The notes under the pieces were generated by a model. The model made no database searches. It worked only from the letters and a program-made list of their open reading frames with translations, and was not told where the DNA came from. From assembly GCA_041402005.1 (NCBI GenBank), contig JAWKTB010000005.1, positions 378,006 to 442,005 of the forward strand: a stretch of DNA of 64,000 nt. The letters run 5' to 3'. The translations under genes and the position numbers were made by a program. This document shows positions 34,042 through 43,367 of the stretch, one piece after another (within the stretch, counting starts at the first letter, position 1; each line of letters starts with the position of its first letter). The stretch comes from JAJRXR01 sp041402005. Lineage in GTDB: Bacteria; Planctomycetota; Phycisphaerae; Phycisphaerales; UBA1924.

Positions 34042-35057
34042 TCAGCCGAAGGAGATGGGCTCGGGGGCCTTGCCGTCCTCAACCGCCCAGCAGGCGACCG
34101 GGGCGCCGTTCTTCTTCTCGAGGGGGGGCATCTCACGCCGGCAGCGCTCCATCACGAGCGGGCAGCGCCCGGCGAAAGGGCACCCCGCCGGCGGGTTGAT
34201 CGGGCTGGGCACGTCGCCCTGGAGCACGGTCAGTGGGCGGCGGTCATCGGGGTCGTCGATCGGGTTGGCGCCGAGCAGGGCACGGGTGTAGGGATGCTGC
34301 GCCGTATTGTCGAGATCCTCGGTCGAGAGCTCCTCGACGACGTAGCCCAGGTACATGACCAGCACGCGGTCGCAGAAGTGCTCGACGACCTTGAGGTCGT
34401 GCGAGATGAACATCATCGTCAGGCCCAGCTCGTCCCGCAGCTTCTTCATCAGGTTCAGGACCTGGGCCTGGATCGAGACGTCGAGCGCGCTGACGGGCTC
34501 GTCGGCGACGATGAAGTCCGGGCGGACCGACAGGGCGCGGGCGATGCCGATCCGCTGGCGCTGCCCACCCGAGAACTCGTGGGGGAACTTGGTCTTGTCG
34601 TCGGGGCGCAGACCCACCTGGCGCATCAGCTCGTCGATGTAGTCGTCCATCGAGGCGCCGTTGGACTTCACCACGCCGTGGAGCTTGATCGCCTCGGCGA
34701 GCGTCGCCTGCACGGTCAGCCTCGGGTTGAGCGACGAGTAGGGATCCTGGAAGACGATCTGCATCCGCCGCCGGTAGGGCATCAGCTCGGCGTGAGAGAG
34801 CCCCGTGATCTCCTCGCCCTCATAGGCGACGAGTCCCTCGGTCGGCTCGATAAGGCGGATCAGGCACTTGCCCAGCGTGGACTTGCCGCACCCGGACTCC
34901 CCCACCACGCCCAGAACCTCGCCCGAGGCGATGTTGAACGTGACGCCCCGGACGGCATGCACGTTCGCGACGACGCGGTTGAGCACGCCCCCCCGGATGG
35001 GGAACTTCTTGACCAGGTTTCGGACTTCGATCAGTGACATATCGGTGGTCTGTGTCG

Positions 35058-35061
<4 letters not shown>
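34042..35061 (-). CDS. oppF: Oligopeptide ABC transporter ATP-binding protein (OppF type)
   Basis: The 339-residue ATPase subunit starts MTTQTTDMSLIEVRNLVKKF. Motifs are Walker A GESGCGKSTLG, the LSGGQ-type signature FSGGQRQRIGIARAL, Walker B DFIVADEP and the switch His in FISHDLKV. The C-terminal oligo_HPY extension (GDVPSPINPPAGCPFAGRCP) with its Cys pattern is typical of OppD/OppF, where it can hold a cluster or structural metal. It is the last gene of the operon, and its start overlaps oppD by four bases. Confidence 0.95.
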
Positions 35062-36092
<1,031 letters not shown>

Positions 36093-36113
36093 GCGGTGGG
36101 TGCGCTGTTCGCC

Positions 36114-37484
36114 TCAGACGTGCTTGGGATCGAACGCGTCCTGGAGCGCGTCCGAGACGATGTTGAAGGCCAGGACGAGGATGAAGAGGAGTACGCTGGC
36201 CGATCCGACCTCCCAGAAGAAGAAGTTGGACAGGTCGTCCTTGCCGCTGGAGATCATGGTGCCCCAGCTCGGCTGCCCCGAGACGCCCAGGCCCAGGAAG
36301 CTGAGGATGACCTCGCTCTTGATGGCGCCGATGAAGAGGAGCGAGAAGTTGATGAACATGATGTGGGCGGTGTTCGGGATGACGTGCTTCACGAGGATGT
36401 AGGGGCGCCCGAAGCCGATCGCGGTGGCGGCCTGGACGTACTCGAGCTCCTTGATCTTCATCACCTCGCCCCGGATCACCCGGCAGGTGGAGATCCAGAA
36501 CGCCAGGCCCATCGCGGTGTACAGCTTGACCAGCTGCAGCTCCGGGTACTGCGTGGGATTGTCGAAGTAGTGGCTCCCGGTGAACATGTACGCGAGCACC
36601 GCCAGCAGCACGAGGTAGGGCACGCTCGAGAGCGTCGAGACGAGCCACATCACGCCGTTGTCGACCCACCTTCCGTAGAACGCGGCCGCGGCGCCCAGCG
36701 CGGTCCCGATGATGACCGCGACCGTCGCGACGACGAAGCCGATCTGGAACGCCGTCTTGATCGAGTAGAAGCCCTTGCAGGCGATGGAGCGACCGGAGAC
36801 GTCGGAGCCCAGGAAGGTGCGGAAGGCGTAGACGACGCCGTCCCAGCCCGTCGGCATCGGCATCAGCTCGCGCAGGCTCGCCTCGGCCTCGGTCAGCGCC
36901 TCGTCGAAGTCGGCGAAGACCCGTTCCGCCTCGGGCTCAGACTCGGCCATCTTCGCCCGGATGGACTCGGCCCCCGCGGTGTCGCCCGAATCGACCGCCC
37001 GCTTCAGGCTCAGCTCGTGCCCGAGCATGGTGTCGCGCAGGGCGTCGCGCTTGTAGTACAAGGCGTTGAGCACCGCGAACTTCTCGCTGAAGGCACGGAA
37101 TCGCTCGATGACCTCGGGCAGGGGGGAATCGATCACTTTCCGCTCGGCCAGGTCGAGCTCGCCCAAGGCCTCACGCGGCGACTCGACGCTCGTGAGATCG
37201 CGGTCGAAGACCCGCTTCAGCCGATCGTGATGCCAGGCGACCTCGAGGTAGCGCTGGTCGATCGTGGGCTTCTCCAGGAAGCCGGGGTGAAGGCGGGGAA
37301 GGACGCGGATCCGCGTGCCGTAGCGGAGCTGCGCGTCGGTCGCGCCCGTCGCGTCGAGGATCTCCGTCCCGACGATGCCGAGGAAGATCAGGAAATAGAC
37401 GAGGATGATCCCGCTGGCGAACAGCGCGAGGCGGTTGCGCCGGAACTTGCGGACACCTCGGGATCGGAGGAATCGCCGGATCAT
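36114..37484 (-). CDS. oppC: Peptide ABC transporter permease (OppC type) with a large insertion
   Basis: The 456-residue permease has an N-terminal membrane helix (LALFASGIILVYFLIFLGIVG) and the BPD_transp_1 core near the C-terminus, with QAATAIGFGRPYILVKHVIPN, the EAA loop that contacts the ATPase. Usual OppC length is about 300 residues. Here about 170 residues are inserted between the first helix and the core (roughly 40-210), outside the cytoplasm by topology. They are charged and helical (EAERVFADFDEALTEAEAS) and might contact the binding protein or the cell wall. The start overlaps oppB by four bases. Confidence 0.93.
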   Translation of the reverse strand: MIRRFLRSRGVRKFRRNRLALFASGIILVYFLIFLGIVGTEILDATGATDAQLRYGTRIRVLPRLHPGFLEKPTIDQRYLEVAWHHDRLKRVFDRDLTSVESPREALGELDLAERKVIDSPLPEVIERFRAFSEKFAVLNALYYKRDALRDTMLGHELSLKRAVDSGDTAGAESIRAKMAESEPEAERVFADFDEALTEAEASLRELMPMPTGWDGVVYAFRTFLGSDVSGRSIACKGFYSIKTAFQIGFVVATVAVIIGTALGAAAAFYGRWVDNGVMWLVSTLSSVPYLVLLAVLAYMFTGSHYFDNPTQYPELQLVKLYTAMGLAFWISTCRVIRGEVMKIKELEYVQAATAIGFGRPYILVKHVIPNTAHIMFINFSLLFIGAIKSEVILSFLGLGVSGQPSWGTMISSGKDDLSNFFFWEVGSASVLLFILVLAFNIVSDALQDAFDPKHV

Positions 37485-38464
37485 GACAGGCGGATCCTCG
37501 GATCAACCAGGGCGTACATCACGTCGGTCAGGATGACCGAGATGATGAAGATGACCGCGAAGACGGCCACGAAGCCCTGGACGACCGGGAAGTCGTTCGC
37601 CCGGATCGCGCTGATGAGCTGGAACCCCATGCCCGGGATGATGAAGTAGATCTCGATCAGGATCGCGCCTGTGATCAAGAAGGGCAGGGTCGTCATCACC
37701 CGGGTGATGATCGGGATCATCGCGTTCTTGAGCATGTGGACGAACATGACCTTGCGCTTCGACGCGCCCTTCGCCAGGGCGGTGATGATGTAGTCGCGAC
37801 TCGACTCCTCCACCATGACCGCCCGGTAGAATCGCGTGTCGTACCCCATCGCGACCACCACGCCGATGATCACGGGCAGCAGGCAGTACGTCACCCAGTT
37901 GATCGGTCTTGCGCCCTCGCTCAGGAACGGCGCCCAGGGCTCGTACCCCTGGATCGCGAACGGCGTGTAGACCCCCTCGGCCTGCGGGAGCCCCGCCCCG
38001 AAGAACTGCCCGAAAATGATGTACACGAGATAGCTGATGCTCATCCCGAGAACGGCCAGGACCATGAGTGTCTGGTCCACCGCCCTCCCCCGAAAGTACG
38101 CCGAGACAAGCGCGATCACGATCGACAGGCAGACCGACGCGAAGAGCTCCGGAATCGTGATCGAGAGGCTCGGGGGGATGGAGCGGACGAGGATGTCCCG
38201 GACGCTGCGCCCGTCCTGCGCCCAGCTCTCCTCCTCGAAGTTGAAGGTCACGATCTTGCCCAGGTACTTGACGTACTGCACGATGAACGGATCGTCAAGG
38301 CCCATCTTCTTGTGCAGGAGATCGAGCTGCTCCTGCGTGGCGTTCTTGCCGAGGTAGGCGTGGGCCGGGTCGCCCTTGATGCGCAGCGCCCCCATCAGGA
38401 TGAAGATGATCCCCAGGTAGACGGGGATGTAGTAGAGAAGCTTTCGGAGAATGAACGCCCACAT
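37481..38464 (-). CDS. oppB: Peptide ABC transporter permease (OppB type)
   Basis: The 327-residue permease opens with MWAFILRKLLYYIPVYLGII and carries the characteristic early segment with ATQEQLDLLHKKMGLDDPF, as in OppB and DppB. The EAA loop reads YIITALAKGASKRKVMFVHM, and the end is DVMYALVDPRIRLS. It forms the channel with OppC. A 69-base gap with a GC-rich stretch separates it from oppA, and it overlaps oppC downstream. Confidence 0.95.
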   Translation of the reverse strand: MWAFILRKLLYYIPVYLGIIFILMGALRIKGDPAHAYLGKNATQEQLDLLHKKMGLDDPFIVQYVKYLGKIVTFNFEEESWAQDGRSVRDILVRSIPPSLSITIPELFASVCLSIVIALVSAYFRGRAVDQTLMVLAVLGMSISYLVYIIFGQFFGAGLPQAEGVYTPFAIQGYEPWAPFLSEGARPINWVTYCLLPVIIGVVVAMGYDTRFYRAVMVEESSRDYIITALAKGASKRKVMFVHMLKNAMIPIITRVMTTLPFLITGAILIEIYFIIPGMGFQLISAIRANDFPVVQGFVAVFAVIFIISVILTDVMYALVDPRIRLS

Positions 38465-38533
38465 ACGCGTCTGGCCCGTCGTGCTCGGGAAGAGGATGGC
38501 CGACCCGGGCCCGAGCGCCCGGGGCGGCGGGGG

Positions 38534-40390
38534 TCAACGCCCTCGGTCCGGGTGATCCATGTCCACGTCGAGGTACTTGAAGTAGGTGAAGAAGTCCTCG
38601 GTGGGCTTGAAGTTCAGGCACCAGGGCTGGATGACGTACTGGCGGGTCCGCGCCAGCGAGCCGCAGAACGGGGCGTCCTTGATCAGCATGTCACGCATCG
38701 TGGTGTAGATCGCGGTCCGCTCCGGGCCGGCCGGCATCGTGCGGATCTGCTTGTAGAGCTTGTCGTACTCATCGTTGTGGTAGTTGGAATGGTTCGCGCC
38801 GGGCGACTCGTTCGGCCCGTAGAACAGGGCCAGGTTGTTCTCCGCGTCCGGGTAGTCCGAGCCCCAGGCGAAGCTGAAGAACTGGGCCTTCTTGTTGTCC
38901 ACGACTTCCATGAGCGGGGCGAAGTCGAGGTACCGCTCGTTGATCTGGATGCCGACCTCGGCCAGGTTCCGCTTCATCATCTCGACGATGCGGACGCTCT
39001 CCTGTCCGTTGCTCGTGTACATCTCGATGACGGGCAGGTCGGTGACCTTGCCGTTGACGACGGTGTACCCCGCCTCCTTGAGCTTCTGACGCGCCAGGTC
39101 GTAGTTGGGCCCCCGCGTGGAGAACGGCGCCCGGTGATCCGGGTTGTTCGGATGCCCGTCGAGATCCGGCGGGATCGGGCCGTCGTACGCGATCGCCAGT
39201 CCGTTGTACAGCGTCTCGTTCATCTCGTCCCAGTCCATGGCGAGGTTGAACGCCTGGCGGAGGGCACGCTTCTGGTCGGTGTACCCGCCGACCAGTTCGT
39301 CCTCCATGTTGAACTCGCGGAAGATGAAGTCGAGCAGCGGGACCTTGACCTCGCGGAAGCCCTTGGCGGCCCACGACTGCTTGAGCGCCTTCGTCTCCTG
39401 GTTGAACGCCTCCGGGAACTCGGCCTGGCCGACCGTCGAGTAGTCCAGCTTGCCCGCCTTGAGCTCCAGCCACCGCGGCTGCGCCTCGACGAAGAACGTG
39501 AACTCGATGCGGTCGACGAACGGGATCTTCTGGCCCGCGGCACTCGCCAGCCCCAGCGCCTCGTCCTCGGGCATGAACTCCGTCGGGTAGTAGGCGTCCC
39601 GGTACTTGGGGTTCTTGTAGACGGTCAGGCGGGCGTTGCGCACCCAGTCCGCCTCACGCTTGAGGATGAATGGCCCCGTCCCGACGGCGTGCCCGGCGAA
39701 TCCATCGCCGTACTTCTCGACCGCTTCGCGCGGCACGACCGAGAGCTGGAACATCGCCAGGCGCCAGATGAACTGCTGGTTCGGCTCGTTCAACTCCACC
39801 GTGAACGTGTGGTCGTCGATGACCTTGAAGCCCTCGACCGGAGCGTCGTAATCGAACGTCTCCCCCGCGTCGATCCGCGCGGCCTGCGCCTCCTTGTACT
39901 CGTTGAAGCCCTTGATCAACCCATCGACGAGCCACCAGCTCTTGTACCGGTGCTCCGGGTCGGCCAGCCGCTTCCATGAGTAGAGGACGTCCTCGGACGT
40001 GACCTCGCGACCCACGCCTCCCTCGAAGCACGCATCGTCGTGGAACATGACGCCCGGCTTGAGCGTGAACTTCCAGTGCTTCCCGCCCTCGGTGACCTCG
40101 GGCATCTCCGCCAGCAGCAGCGGCTCGAGTTCCAGAGGACGCTTCAGGTACTTGTACTGCAGGAGCGTCTCGTACAGACAGGACGCCGCCCGGTTCTCGT
40201 ACGTCGTCGAGCCCATCACCGGGTCCAGCGTGCCCGGGCCCGAGGTCTGCATGGGGATCCGGAGCACCTTGTCCGCGGTCTTCTGCGTGCCGTCTCCACC
40301 ACCGCACGAGGCGCTCAGCGCCGCCCCGATCACGCACACCGCCCCCACGACGACCCGCCAAGCGGACCACGCCGATCGTTCTTGCGTCAT
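38534..40390 (-). CDS. oppA: Peptide-binding lipoprotein (OppA type, SBP family 5)
   Basis: The 618-residue product has a signal sequence ending in a lipobox (GAALSASC), so it is anchored in the membrane or outer face. The mature protein is a family-5 solute-binding protein: VLRIPMQTSGPGTLDPVMGS, a middle KPGVMFHDDACFEGGVGR block and VGTGPFILKREADW. It binds peptides and delivers them to OppBC. As first gene of the operon on the minus strand it is followed by B, C, D and F, giving a complete importer. The 170 bases between it and the divergent PLP enzyme gene must hold both promoters. Confidence 0.95.
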   Translation of the reverse strand: MTQERSAWSAWRVVVGAVCVIGAALSASCGGGDGTQKTADKVLRIPMQTSGPGTLDPVMGSTTYENRAASCLYETLLQYKYLKRPLELEPLLLAEMPEVTEGGKHWKFTLKPGVMFHDDACFEGGVGREVTSEDVLYSWKRLADPEHRYKSWWLVDGLIKGFNEYKEAQAARIDAGETFDYDAPVEGFKVIDDHTFTVELNEPNQQFIWRLAMFQLSVVPREAVEKYGDGFAGHAVGTGPFILKREADWVRNARLTVYKNPKYRDAYYPTEFMPEDEALGLASAAGQKIPFVDRIEFTFFVEAQPRWLELKAGKLDYSTVGQAEFPEAFNQETKALKQSWAAKGFREVKVPLLDFIFREFNMEDELVGGYTDQKRALRQAFNLAMDWDEMNETLYNGLAIAYDGPIPPDLDGHPNNPDHRAPFSTRGPNYDLARQKLKEAGYTVVNGKVTDLPVIEMYTSNGQESVRIVEMMKRNLAEVGIQINERYLDFAPLMEVVDNKKAQFFSFAWGSDYPDAENNLALFYGPNESPGANHSNYHNDEYDKLYKQIRTMPAGPERTAIYTTMRDMLIKDAPFCGSLARTRQYVIQPWCLNFKPTEDFFTYFKYLDVDMDHPDRGR

Positions 40391-40560
40391 GTCCGTCCTC
40401 CCGGCGTCCCGTTCGCCTTCTGATTGGATCCTGCGCCGCCGACCGGCCTACGGGGTCGCGTAGGGTAGCGGAGCCCAGGGGCATCCTCAATCCGGGCAGG
40501 CGCGACGGCGGCACGCCCGCCGGTGTACGCTGCGGCTGGTAGGACCGCACGGACGCGACC

Positions 40561-41706
40561 ATGCCTGACACAAAAACGCTCGACACACGCGAATCGCCCC
40601 TCGCCCCCGCCTTTGGGGGGTTTGACGCCACCTCGGGCGTGATCGATGGGAGGCGGGTCACCGTCTTCGCCGGGTGCAACTACCTCGGGCTCTCGCACCA
40701 CCCGCCCGTCGTCGGGGCGGTCCGCGACGCCCTGGCGGGCTTCGGGCTCAGCGCCTCGGCCTCCCGCTGCACCTCCGGCAACACGCGCCCGCACGAGCAA
40801 CTCGAGCGGGACCTGGCCCGCTACGTGGGGCGAGAGGCAGGGCTGCTCACACCCGATGGGTACATCGCGAACCTCGCCGCGGCTCAGGCGCTCGCCGAGG
40901 ACCACGCCGTCGCCCTCCTGGACGAGCGGGCCCACCTGAGCCTCCGGGACGCCGCCCGGTGCGCCGGACTCGAGGTGCGGACCTACCGCCACCTCGACGC
41001 GGTCGACGCGGGCGTGCAAGCCGCCCAGCTCGCGCCCCGGGGCGTGGTCGTGATGACGGACGGCGTGTTCGCCGCCGACGGCTCGATCACCCCGCTCGAC
41101 CGGCTCCTCGCGGCGCTTCCCCCGCGCGGGGCCAGACTGCTCGTAGACGACTGCCACGCCTTCTGCGTCCTGGGCGATCACGGGCGGGGCTCGCTGAGCC
41201 ACTTCGGCATCGACGACCCGCGTGTGGTCCTGACCACGACGCTGGCCAAGGGGCTCGGGTGCGCCGGGGGCGTTATCGCGGGCGACGCCTCGTTCGTGTC
41301 GAGAGCGCGCCGGGCGAGCGCGTTCGTCTGCACGACGCCCACACCCCCGGCGCTCGTCGAGGGCGCTCGGGTGGCCCTGGACGTGCTCGGGCACGACACA
41401 CTCCGCTTCGAGCGGCTGGCCCGCAGCATCCGCCTTGTGCGAGGCGCTCTGGACGCGTGCGGGCTTCGCCCACACGACGCCCCGGTCCCGGTCTTCGCGA
41501 TCGACCTTGGCTCCGCCGCCCGAAGAGTCGCCGCGTCGCTGCTGGACGCGGGCTTCTTCGTCCCGCTGGTCGCCTACCCGGGCGGCCCGTCAAGGGAGTA
41601 CCTCCGCCTGAGCGTCAGCTCGGAGCACACCCCGGAGCAGATCGACCGCCTCGCGGGGGCGCTGGACGCGAGCCTCGGCGGAATGGCCAACGCGCAACCG
41701 GCCTGA
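40561..41706 (+). CDS. PLP-dependent acyl-CoA:amino acid C-acyltransferase (AONS/KBL/SPT family)
   Basis: The 381-residue enzyme belongs to the alpha-oxoamine synthases, which condense an amino acid with an acyl-CoA and release CO2. Visible marks are NYLGLSHHP at the start, RCTSGNTRPHEQLE, LLVDDCHAFCVLGDHGRGS with PLP-binding D196/D197 and H199, and TTTLAKGLGCAGG with the Schiff-base K230. Members include 8-amino-7-oxononanoate synthase (biotin), glycine C-acetyltransferase and serine palmitoyltransferase. No biotin or sphingolipid genes are adjacent, so the substrate is open; the length fits AONS and KBL. Transcribed divergently from oppA. Confidence 0.88.
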   Translation: MPDTKTLDTRESPLAPAFGGFDATSGVIDGRRVTVFAGCNYLGLSHHPPVVGAVRDALAGFGLSASASRCTSGNTRPHEQLERDLARYVGREAGLLTPDGYIANLAAAQALAEDHAVALLDERAHLSLRDAARCAGLEVRTYRHLDAVDAGVQAAQLAPRGVVVMTDGVFAADGSITPLDRLLAALPPRGARLLVDDCHAFCVLGDHGRGSLSHFGIDDPRVVLTTTLAKGLGCAGGVIAGDASFVSRARRASAFVCTTPTPPALVEGARVALDVLGHDTLRFERLARSIRLVRGALDACGLRPHDAPVPVFAIDLGSAARRVAASLLDAGFFVPLVAYPGGPSREYLRLSVSSEHTPEQIDRLAGALDASLGGMANAQPA

Positions 41707-41895
41707 CGCCCCTCCACCACCAACCCGCCCCGACGCCCGAGAACCACCCGCCAGCGAGGCCAGCCCCGAGCCCACCCGTCGCGCGACCACCCGCGGTCGA
41801 TGGGAAACCCGCTCGGAGTGTGTCCGGGTCGCGCGGATTCTCGCTTGATCGCGGCTCCGCCTGATGTACCTTTGAGTCTCGCGCGGAGGAGACCA

Positions 41896-43266
41896 TTGCG
41901 TCCGAGAGGCGATATCGCGGCGTGCATGGCTTTGGCGGCGATCCTGCCGGGCGCCATCGCCTGCGCACAACCCGATCCGACCGTTGCATATCAAGGCGCC
42001 GCCCCCGGGAAGCGCCCGACCCAGCACCCCCGTCCCCTCGCCTGGAATCTCGGCCCGCAGGTGCTCCCCCTCTTCAACGCCCTCGAGGGCGGGGAACGCG
42101 GCGAACTCGCGATCATCGGCGACTCCGTCTCCTTCATCGCCAACCAGTACGTCTGGCATCTCAAGGGCCTGTTCGAGGCCGACTACGGCTCGGGCGGCGA
42201 GGGCTTCCTCTCACCCAGCGGGATGAACGGGAACTGCGCCGGCAGCGCCTACGTCCGGTGCGGGATCACCATGTCCAACTCCATCGGCGCTGGTGTCTCC
42301 ACGAACACCGCCGAACGCAACCCCCGCTCCTACGGCCTCGACGTCGACGGGAACTATGGCCAGCTCGGCTTCGTCGACGGCATCCACGGGTTCCTTGTCT
42401 CGTCCGTCTTCGGGGACTCCGTGACCGTGCACTACGTGAAGGAGCAGGGAGCCGGGTCGTTCAAGATCCTCGTCAACAACGTTGACATCGTGATCCTCGA
42501 CGCCTCGACCGACGGCGAGCCCGAGCACGCCACTTACACGGTCCAGCTCAACCCCGCGACGCCGGACACCACCAGCTCCCTCAAGCTGAGGCACGTCGAT
42601 GGCGGACAGGTCTTCATCGACGGCCTCGAGATGAGCTCCAACCAGCCCGGGTTCGTCTATCACCGCCTGGCCCGCAACGGCGTCGGCCCGGACGATTTCC
42701 TCCTCGGACTCGGCGAGCCGACCCGAACCTTCCTCAGTGAGCTCAGCCCCCACCTCATGATCCTCATGCTCGACTGGTCCTCGCCCACGTGGTTCGGCGT
42801 GTTCGTCGAGCAGACCAACGAGCTCCTCGACTTCTATCAGTCCGCGATGCCGGACACCAAGTTCATCCTGATGACGCATCACGCCTTCAAGGTCGGGATC
42901 GAGACGGAGGCCGACTGGTACTACCAGATCGCCCGCGAGCGCAACATCGGGTACATCAACCTCTACGACCTGTACTCCGGCCTGAGCGAACTCCAGGACC
43001 TCGGCTTCATGCAGGACGACGTCCACATGTCCGCCGCGGGCGGCGCCTGGTTCGCCCAGTACGTCTACGGTCTCCTCACCCACGCGGCGGGCGTCGCGCG
43101 GACCGCCGACCACAACCGTGACGACCACCTCGACGTGAGCGACCTGCTCGCCTACGTCCAGGACTTTGCCGGGCGCGATCCGAAAGCCGACCTCAACCAG
43201 GACGGCACGGTCGACGCCGCGGATCTGCGCTCGTACCTGGACGCGTTCTCCCAGGCGATGCGGTAA
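41896..43266 (+). CDS. Secreted SGNH/GDSL hydrolase with C-terminal dockerin
   Basis: The 456-residue protein most likely starts with TTG at 41896, which has GGAGGAGACC just upstream and gives a signal sequence (IAACMALAAILPGAIACA). The SGNH hydrolase fold follows: LAIIGDSVSF with S77 as nucleophile, a Gly/Asn block near GFLSPSGMNGNCAG, and DDVHMSAAGG with the catalytic Asp-x-x-His. The end has two EF-hand-like dockerin repeats, DHNRDDHLDVSDL and DLNQDGTVDAADL. It is likely an exported esterase or polysaccharide deacetylase. It converges on the beta-helix gene across a strong terminator. Confidence 0.85.
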   Translation: MRPRGDIAACMALAAILPGAIACAQPDPTVAYQGAAPGKRPTQHPRPLAWNLGPQVLPLFNALEGGERGELAIIGDSVSFIANQYVWHLKGLFEADYGSGGEGFLSPSGMNGNCAGSAYVRCGITMSNSIGAGVSTNTAERNPRSYGLDVDGNYGQLGFVDGIHGFLVSSVFGDSVTVHYVKEQGAGSFKILVNNVDIVILDASTDGEPEHATYTVQLNPATPDTTSSLKLRHVDGGQVFIDGLEMSSNQPGFVYHRLARNGVGPDDFLLGLGEPTRTFLSELSPHLMILMLDWSSPTWFGVFVEQTNELLDFYQSAMPDTKFILMTHHAFKVGIETEADWYYQIARERNIGYINLYDLYSGLSELQDLGFMQDDVHMSAAGGAWFAQYVYGLLTHAAGVARTADHNRDDHLDVSDLLAYVQDFAGRDPKADLNQDGTVDAADLRSYLDAFSQAMR

Positions 43267-43291
43267 CGCACACGCCATTCCCAAAGACGAA

Positions 43292-43325
43292 AGCCCCGCG
43301 TCGGGTTCGCCGACGCGGGGCTTGT
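43292..43325. terminator. Bidirectional terminator between two convergent exported-protein genes
   Basis: AGCCCCGCGTCGG (43292-43304) pairs perfectly with CCGACGCGGGGCT (43310-43322) around a five-base loop. T-rich bases follow on the plus strand (TTGTTGT) and A-rich ones precede it (AAAGACGAA), so it can end both transcripts. Confidence 0.9.
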
Positions 43326-43367
43326 TGTCTGAAGCGGGTCAACCACCCGCCGTGCTCGACCGCTCGG

